A program made the position numbers and the translations under genes. Under the pieces are notes generated by a model. That model worked only from the letters and a program-made list of their open reading frames with translations, did no database searches and was not told where the DNA came from. DNA of 40,037 nt. Origin: Lachnospiraceae bacterium (GTDB taxonomy: Bacteria; Bacillota; Clostridia; Lachnospirales; Lachnospiraceae). The stretch spans positions 1 to 40,037 of the forward strand of contig JAJBTQ010000028.1 of the NCBI GenBank assembly GCA_020860755.1, written 5' to 3'. Shown here piece after piece: positions 35,127 to 40,037 of this stretch. The stretch's first letter is position 1. Every line of letters starts with the position of its first letter.

Positions 35127-35156
35127 TTGAAGAAATTAAACATTTTATGGTATACT
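35127..35156 (+). promoter_or_regulatory. Promoter for the L,D-transpeptidase gene, CTTGAAGAA type with extended -10
   Basis: TTGAAG (35127-35132), 18-nt spacer, TATACT (35151-35156), with TG at 35148-35149. It gives a leader of about 65 nt containing a weak inverted repeat CTATGT/ACATAG (35159-35164, 35192-35197). Confidence 0.65.
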
Positions 35157-35227
35157 TCCTATGTATGTAATTTTTAGACAGTTTAAGTGAAACATAGATA
35201 AAAAAGGAAAGAGCGCAGGAGGTTGCA

Positions 35228-37312
35228 ATGAGGAGAAAAAAGAGCCTTAAAGTATTTGCGGTTGTCTTGGCGACGACGTTGTTTGTGGCGACTGTTCCCG
35301 CAGTGGCGACAGAGAATGTCGACACCCAGTCGGAGGAGACGACCGAAGAATCCGTGATGGAAGTGACGGAAGAAGCGAACACGGATTTGTCGGTAGGCAT
35401 GGGGGAGGAAACGACTGAAGAACAAAGTGATGTGGAGACACCCGAGGAGACAGAGCCGGAGCCGGCTCAGGTCGAGGAGTCTGTTCCGGTGACGCTTGCG
35501 GCAGATGAGCTGGAATCTGGTCCGGTGGAGAGTGTTTCGGTATCACCCAAATCGGCTACATTAAACGTGGTAGGGCAGACGACGCAGCTGACGGCAGACA
35601 TCTTACCAGAAGGTGCAGAGTACAGCATAGAGTGGAGCAGTGCCAGCACTTCCGTCGCCAAAGTGGATAAAAGTAGTGGACTTGTGACGGCTGGCAGCAA
35701 GAGCGGAACGGCGAAGGTCACCGCGACCGTGACCTACACCGATGATGCGGGAGAACAGGCTTCCATTACTGGAACGTGCACCATTACAGTTTCCCTTTAT
35801 AACGGTCTTTATCAGGATCCAAACGGAAGCGACTGGTATTACTATAAAAACGGCCAGGTCAACACAGGCAAGACGGGCGTCGTAAGTGGAACCGTGGATG
35901 GAACATCCGGTCAGTGGAATATAGTAAAAGGAAAACTGAAGCGGGAAGCGGATGTAGTAAAATATAACGGTGACTGGTGGTATTTCAACGCAAACGGCAT
36001 GCTGGATACATCCTACACCGGATTTGCCAAGAATTCGAACGGCACCTGGTATATGGAAAAGGGAAAGCTGGAGCGCGATGAAAATTCAGTGATCAAGGAT
36101 TCTACAGGAGCACTCGGATCAAAGAGCGATTGGTACTATGTGATCGGAAGTAAAGTCCAGACGAGCTTTACCGGTCTTGCGGACTACAGGAATTCGAGCG
36201 GCTGGTGGTATATCACAAAAGGCAAGGTAGACCGCAGCGTCACAACCGTGGCCAAAAATAAGAATGGCTGGTACTATGTTAATAAAGGCAAGGTTGACTC
36301 AAGCTATACCGGATTTGCATCCAACTCCAAAGGGAAATGGTATGTATCAGGAGGCAAGGTAAGCAAGACGAAAAATGGTGTGCTCCAGGATAGTACAGGT
36401 GCGATCGGAGCGACAAATAATTGGTACTATGTCTTAAACAGCAAGGTACAGACGAGCTTCACCGGTCTTGCAAATTATAGAAATTCGAAAGGCTGGTGGT
36501 ATATTACAAACGGAAAAGTGGACCGCTCTTACAATGGGCTCGCCAAAAATAAGAACGGCTGGTTCTACCTGACAAACGGAAAAGTGAACCGCAGCTATAC
36601 CGGATTTGCCAAAAACAGCAGTGGTGACTGGTATGTGAGTTCCGGAAAGGTGACAAAAAATTATACCAGCGTGGTCCGGGATGACAAGGGGGTCCTTGGA
36701 GCAAAGGGCAACTATTACTATGTCAAGAACAACAAAGTGCGGTATGACTTTACCGGAATCGCTTCAAACAGCAAGGGTTCCTGGTATATCAAGAACGGGA
36801 AACTGGACCGCAGCTATAACGGAACCTATACATACAACGGCACGACGTACACGGTGACAAACGGAAAGGCTACGACTCCATATGCTGACTTGGGTATGAG
36901 CAGTACGATGTACAACAAAGCACAGTCTCAGACCAGCGCCACAAAGTGGCTTGTGATGGTGGACGTTGACAACTGCAAGGTAGGCATCTTCCAGGGCTCC
37001 CAGGGGAACTGGGTACCGAAGAAATGCTGGACCTGCACGACAGGCGCACCGTCCACACCGACGGTCCGGGGGACCTGGACAATCTACGACAAAGGATTGT
37101 CATTCGGAGACGGCTATACCTGCTGGTACTATAACCGCTTCCACAATGGGTACATGCTACATTCTATCCTGTATAACCCGGGGAGCATGTCGAGCGTGCA
37201 GGACGGCCGATTGGGAATGCACTTATCGCATGGCTGCGTAAGGGTTTCTCTTACTAACGCGAAATGGGTGTATGACAATGTTCCCTATTCTACGAGGCTG
37301 GTCACATATTAA
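35228..37312 (+). CDS. Secreted L,D-transpeptidase with Ig-like domain and wall-binding repeats
   Basis: 694-residue exported protein. A signal peptide (1-27, basic start then hydrophobic, AVA cleavage-type end) is followed by an acidic Thr/Glu-rich linker (28-95). A bacterial Ig-like (Big_2) domain lies at about 100-190 (VESVSVSPKSATLNVVGQTT). Then come WYY/NGKV/YTGFAKN repeats of about 20-30 residues (195-560), like choline- or glucan-binding repeats. The C-terminal YkuD domain (about 574-694) has HLSHGCVRVSL with catalytic Cys (C670) and upstream His. YkuD enzymes make 3-3 peptidoglycan cross-links or attach proteins to peptidoglycan. AGGAGG (35217-35222) precedes ATG. The repeats contain 291-bp modules and recur in the next gene. 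Confidence 0.92.
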   Translation: MRRKKSLKVFAVVLATTLFVATVPAVATENVDTQSEETTEESVMEVTEEANTDLSVGMGEETTEEQSDVETPEETEPEPAQVEESVPVTLAADELESGPVESVSVSPKSATLNVVGQTTQLTADILPEGAEYSIEWSSASTSVAKVDKSSGLVTAGSKSGTAKVTATVTYTDDAGEQASITGTCTITVSLYNGLYQDPNGSDWYYYKNGQVNTGKTGVVSGTVDGTSGQWNIVKGKLKREADVVKYNGDWWYFNANGMLDTSYTGFAKNSNGTWYMEKGKLERDENSVIKDSTGALGSKSDWYYVIGSKVQTSFTGLADYRNSSGWWYITKGKVDRSVTTVAKNKNGWYYVNKGKVDSSYTGFASNSKGKWYVSGGKVSKTKNGVLQDSTGAIGATNNWYYVLNSKVQTSFTGLANYRNSKGWWYITNGKVDRSYNGLAKNKNGWFYLTNGKVNRSYTGFAKNSSGDWYVSSGKVTKNYTSVVRDDKGVLGAKGNYYYVKNNKVRYDFTGIASNSKGSWYIKNGKLDRSYNGTYTYNGTTYTVTNGKATTPYADLGMSSTMYNKAQSQTSATKWLVMVDVDNCKVGIFQGSQGNWVPKKCWTCTTGAPSTPTVRGTWTIYDKGLSFGDGYTCWYYNRFHNGYMLHSILYNPGSMSSVQDGRLGMHLSHGCVRVSLTNAKWVYDNVPYSTRLVTY
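36098..36850 (+). repeat. 291-bp modules (97 residues) in the binding-repeat region
   Basis: Three modules start exactly 291 bp apart at 36098, 36389 and 36680, each beginning with a D-S/D-x-GxxG pattern and then xWYYVxxxKVxxxFTGLA. The first two are full length and close at DNA level; the third diverges after about 170 bp. The same module begins at 39920 in the next gene. Confidence 0.75.
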
Positions 37313-37331
37313 AACGTTAAAAAAATGTTTA

Positions 37332-37352
37332 GCGGCAGGATAATCCTGCCGC
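37332..37352. terminator. Strong hairpin between the two surface-protein genes
   Basis: Perfect 9-bp stem GCGGCAGGA/TCCTGCCGC with loop TAA, starting 20 nt after the transpeptidase stop. The + strand tail is AAAACTGCTTTTT, not a clean T-run, whereas the complementary strand would end in a T-rich tail. Termination on + may be partial. Confidence 0.55.
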
Positions 37353-37408
37353 AAAACTGCTTTTTGCAACAAAAATCTATCAAAAGGGTTTTTTAAAGGT
37401 TTGTTTTT

Positions 37409-40037
37409 ATGAAAAAAATCACAGCGATTCTTTTAAGCATAAGCCTGATCTTACCGGCCGGAACGGTTTCCGTTCTGGCAGATCCGGCTGTAGATACTCT
37501 CTCGGTACCTGTGCAGGACGATGCGGATTCGAACGGATCTGTGGAGGGCGACACCGCTTTAGAAAACGGTGAAGCGACAGAGGAAATACCGGGAGAGACA
37601 ACCGAAAATGCCAATGCCGATGTCAGTGCGGACGCTGAAACTTCCTCAGAGGAGGAATCCGTGAACACGGATGATCCGGATTCAGAGGAATTGCCGACTG
37701 ATGAGACTGGTGAGGAAGTTGCTGAAGAGAGCAGTGAAGAAGAACAAAATGAAGAAGAAGCCGCAGTGACCAGTTTGGCAGCGCAGACGCTTTCTGTTGA
37801 GGATTACGTGGACTGCGTGGAACTTGATTTGGAGCCATTAAAGTATGACGACAGGTATGACCTGAGCGACCTGAGTGAGGATATATCATCGGGGGAAGAT
37901 TACACAATCTGCATGGATAGTAGTAATCAGAATATTACATCATATCAAGTCATCAACGGCTCGAAGAGCTCTAAATTGGATGAGGCTCTGATTACACAGA
38001 TCGAGGAAGGCAGTACAAAGGTTGCAGCCACAGGAGTGGGAACGGGGGTTTTTTATCTCATTCGAACGGATGATCTTGATACTTTGAAGACACTTGGAGT
38101 CGAAAATGATAATATAGACAAGCTCAACACACAGGAGTTGGAACCCAACAAGTCCGACACAAAAAGTTCAGGAGCAGGAACATTAGATACTGCCGCTTTG
38201 GATGAAGAGGTTTTGGATACTGTCACTTTGGATGAAGAGGTTTTGGATACTGCCACTTCGGATGAAGAGGCTTATGATGCCCCATTGGATGAAATGGCTT
38301 TAATTGCCGCCACTTCAGATGAAGAGGAAGCAGTTGCCGCAATTTCAGAGGATGATAAGATTCCGGTTTACGAGATTTCGGTTACAGTTGATAAAGCTCC
38401 GCTGACCCTGATGTTTTTGACCGGTCAGAGTAACATGGAGGGGACCTATACTAACAACTCTGAATATGATCCCGGCGCGTCCATTGCATGTACGGACGGG
38501 GCTGTTTATTCAACCTATGTACCATCATCCGAGTCTCGTGGGGACAATGCTACTGGACTTTCCTCTATTTCAACTGATACAACTGAAAATGTGGCCGGTT
38601 CGCTTCAAGGTGCCGTCGAGAACACAGAAACCGCAGAAACATCGGAAGGCTCTACTTATCTGATTGGAGGAACATTAACGGATCCCTTAAATACTTCTGG
38701 CAATAAGTTGCTCTATCCGTTAAACAGTCTTACAGAAACGGGCGGCGGCAAAACCGGACCGGACAGCGGCTTGGCTTACAAGTGGAACAAAGAAACCCAA
38801 GACAAAGTATGGGTGATCAATACAGCTTATAACGGCGCGAACATATCAGGCTGGATTCCGAATGGAACCTATTATAATCGATTTGCTGCGGTATGGAAGG
38901 AAGTAAAGAATACATATAATGCTGAGATGAACAACCACTATACTGATGGAAGCGCTTCCGCCTACGGTAACAAACTGGTCTTTTGGATGCAGGGGGAAAC
39001 GGGAGATTCCTCTTCCTCAGCAGATAAATATGAATCATCTTTTAACAGCATGTACAATGCGATGTGTAATGAACTTGGCAGTAATGTTCCTTTCGGCATC
39101 ATTATGGTGCGTGCGGGTTATGTCGCTACCGATTATACCACGTCTGCGGATCTTATCATGTCCGGTCCGCGGATTGCACAGTATTTTTTGGGGAGCAGCA
39201 ACAGTTCCTATAAAAATGTGTTCGTGGTCAGCAATGTCAATGAACAGTGGGTCACTAACTCAGGTGTGTCGTCGTACTTTAATAGTGCTTATTCCGGTGG
39301 ATTAAGCTATCCCATGCAGAGCGCGTCAAAGTCCCTGCCAACGACAGTGAGTGCGGTTCATCCCAACATCCACTATACACAGGTGGGACATAATGAGAAC
39401 GGCATCACTGCGGCAGATGGGATGTTGAAAGCGCTGGGCAATGCATCGGGTTCCTGTAAAGTCTCATGGAAGGATAAGAATGCAAACTCCATCACGTCCG
39501 TGACAATGGACAGTCTGAACGATGCTGTGACAGTGGTTCCGGTTGTGGATCCTGTGTATCTTGCAAAAAAGGTCTCGTATTCTATCTCAGACAAAAGCGT
39601 GATCTCGTATGACTATGCTACAGGATCGCTGCAGAGTAAAGCCTATGGGACTTCGAAGATTACGCCATCCGGCGGCAGCGGGACACTTTCTGTTGCTGTT
39701 AACGGTACGGATATTGTAAAAATAAATGGAGTATGGACCTACACGGTAAATGGAAAAGCAGACTATTCTTACACCGGCCTAGCGAAAAATTCAAACGGTT
39801 GGTATTATATCAAGAATGGTGAGCTGGATCGCACTTATACCGGCTTTGCTAAAAACGAGAACGGCTCCTGGTATGTTACGAAAGGGAAGCTGACCCGAAA
39901 GGATAATTCTGTTCTCAAAGACGAAAAGGGCGCGATCGGAGCACAGAATGAGTGGTACTATGTGGTCGGCAGTAAAGTTCAGAGTGATTATACTGGACTT
40001 GCGAACTACAAGAATGCAAGCGGCTGGTGGTATATCA
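37409..40037 (+). CDS. Secreted SGNH / sialate-O-acetylesterase-like protein with wall-binding repeats (3' end beyond window)
   Basis: Open for 876 codons to the window end. A signal peptide (1-25) is followed by a long acidic stalk (26-120) and a low-complexity stretch with 30-bp repeats (near 259-307). An SGNH domain of the sialate O-acetylesterase (SASA/CE6-like) type spans about 333-680. The nucleophile block is MFLTGQSNMEGTY (S341), with FWMQGETGDSS as a later oxyanion block and VHPNIHYTQVGHNENG holding the candidate His (H651). Next is a short Ig-like stretch, then the same WYY/YTGFAKN repeats as in the upstream transpeptidase. It probably removes O-acyl groups from a surface glycan. 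The Asp usually preceding the catalytic His is not obvious. AAAGG precedes ATG 37409. Confidence 0.85.
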   Translation, partial: MKKITAILLSISLILPAGTVSVLADPAVDTLSVPVQDDADSNGSVEGDTALENGEATEEIPGETTENANADVSADAETSSEEESVNTDDPDSEELPTDETGEEVAEESSEEEQNEEEAAVTSLAAQTLSVEDYVDCVELDLEPLKYDDRYDLSDLSEDISSGEDYTICMDSSNQNITSYQVINGSKSSKLDEALITQIEEGSTKVAATGVGTGVFYLIRTDDLDTLKTLGVENDNIDKLNTQELEPNKSDTKSSGAGTLDTAALDEEVLDTVTLDEEVLDTATSDEEAYDAPLDEMALIAATSDEEEAVAAISEDDKIPVYEISVTVDKAPLTLMFLTGQSNMEGTYTNNSEYDPGASIACTDGAVYSTYVPSSESRGDNATGLSSISTDTTENVAGSLQGAVENTETAETSEGSTYLIGGTLTDPLNTSGNKLLYPLNSLTETGGGKTGPDSGLAYKWNKETQDKVWVINTAYNGANISGWIPNGTYYNRFAAVWKEVKNTYNAEMNNHYTDGSASAYGNKLVFWMQGETGDSSSSADKYESSFNSMYNAMCNELGSNVPFGIIMVRAGYVATDYTTSADLIMSGPRIAQYFLGSSNSSYKNVFVVSNVNEQWVTNSGVSSYFNSAYSGGLSYPMQSASKSLPTTVSAVHPNIHYTQVGHNENGITAADGMLKALGNASGSCKVSWKDKNANSITSVTMDSLNDAVTVVPVVDPVYLAKKVSYSISDKSVISYDYATGSLQSKAYGTSKITPSGGSGTLSVAVNGTDIVKINGVWTYTVNGKADYSYTGLAKNSNGWYYIKNGELDRTYTGFAKNENGSWYVTKGKLTRKDNSVLKDEKGAIGAQNEWYYVVGSKVQSDYTGLANYKNASGWWYI
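38183..38329 (+). repeat. 30-bp imperfect tandem repeats in the esterase-like gene
   Basis: Three near-identical 30-bp units (38183-38212, 38213-38242, 38243-38272) encode LDTxxLDEEV-type decapeptides; a 27-bp and a further 30-bp degenerate unit follow to 38329. All keep the reading frame. Confidence 0.8.

Noticed and set aside
36098-36850. CRISPR-like periodicity
   Set aside because: The period is 291 bp, coding and in frame, with no short repeat-spacer structure or cas genes.

Overview
Everything in this 40 kb window reads on the + strand, and coding density is high. The gene content points to a Gram-positive Clostridia genome, most likely a Lachnospiraceae-type gut anaerobe. The clues are a lipoprotein foldase, MurA-MetK, a kinase/OmpR-type regulator pair, a Wzx/Wzy-type exopolysaccharide locus, LicD proteins, a YkuD L,D-transpeptidase with Ig-like and cell-wall-binding repeats, AGGAGG ribosome sites and sigma-A-like promoters. 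The taxon is inferred from gene content only; no rRNA or tRNA gene was seen.

Layout. (1) 1-1805: the 3' part of an MBOAT O-acyltransferase gene broken by an in-frame TGA, then its usual SGNH/DltD-like partner. (2) 1835-5587: lipoprotein foldase, murA and metK, with good promoters and a rho-independent terminator. (3) 5594-10496: histidine kinase/response regulator pair, a 158-bp palindrome-rich intergenic element, and a P-type ATPase. (4) 10513-32629: a large exopolysaccharide/capsule locus. It holds a priming sugar-phosphate transferase, a ribokinase-like kinase, two Wzz-like proteins ending in degenerate BY-kinase-like domains, two Wzy-like polymerases, two Wzx-like flippases, several glycosyltransferases, UDP-glucose dehydrogenase with an epimerase, a PssD/PssE (Alg14/Alg13-like) pair, a TupA-like ATP-grasp protein, two LicD proteins, two tandem IspD/TarI-like cytidylyltransferases and an SDR. 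(5) 32626-35123: a third LicD, a TagD-like cytidylyltransferase and an acyltransferase-3 protein, preceded by a strong promoter candidate. (6) 35127-40037: two secreted proteins sharing the same wall-binding repeats, an L,D-transpeptidase and an unfinished SGNH/sialate-O-acetylesterase-like protein.

How it fits together. The polymer is probably started on undecaprenyl phosphate by the 10513 transferase. Glycosyltransferases extend it, with UDP-uronic acids supplied by the 20293/21595 enzymes. Flipping and polymerisation would be by Wzx/Wzy with Wzz length control. Decoration would be by LicD transferases using CDP-activated groups made by the three cytidylyltransferases, and by O-acylation. 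The last two genes could remodel or bind the resulting envelope. Most notable are the doubled Wzx/Wzy/Wzz set without any intact BY-kinase, the three LicD plus three cytidylyltransferase genes next to proteins carrying wall-binding repeats, and a recurring CTTGAAGAA -35 element in front of three of the downstream units. No IS element, CRISPR array or phage gene was found, and no gene-free stretch exceeds about 180 bp.
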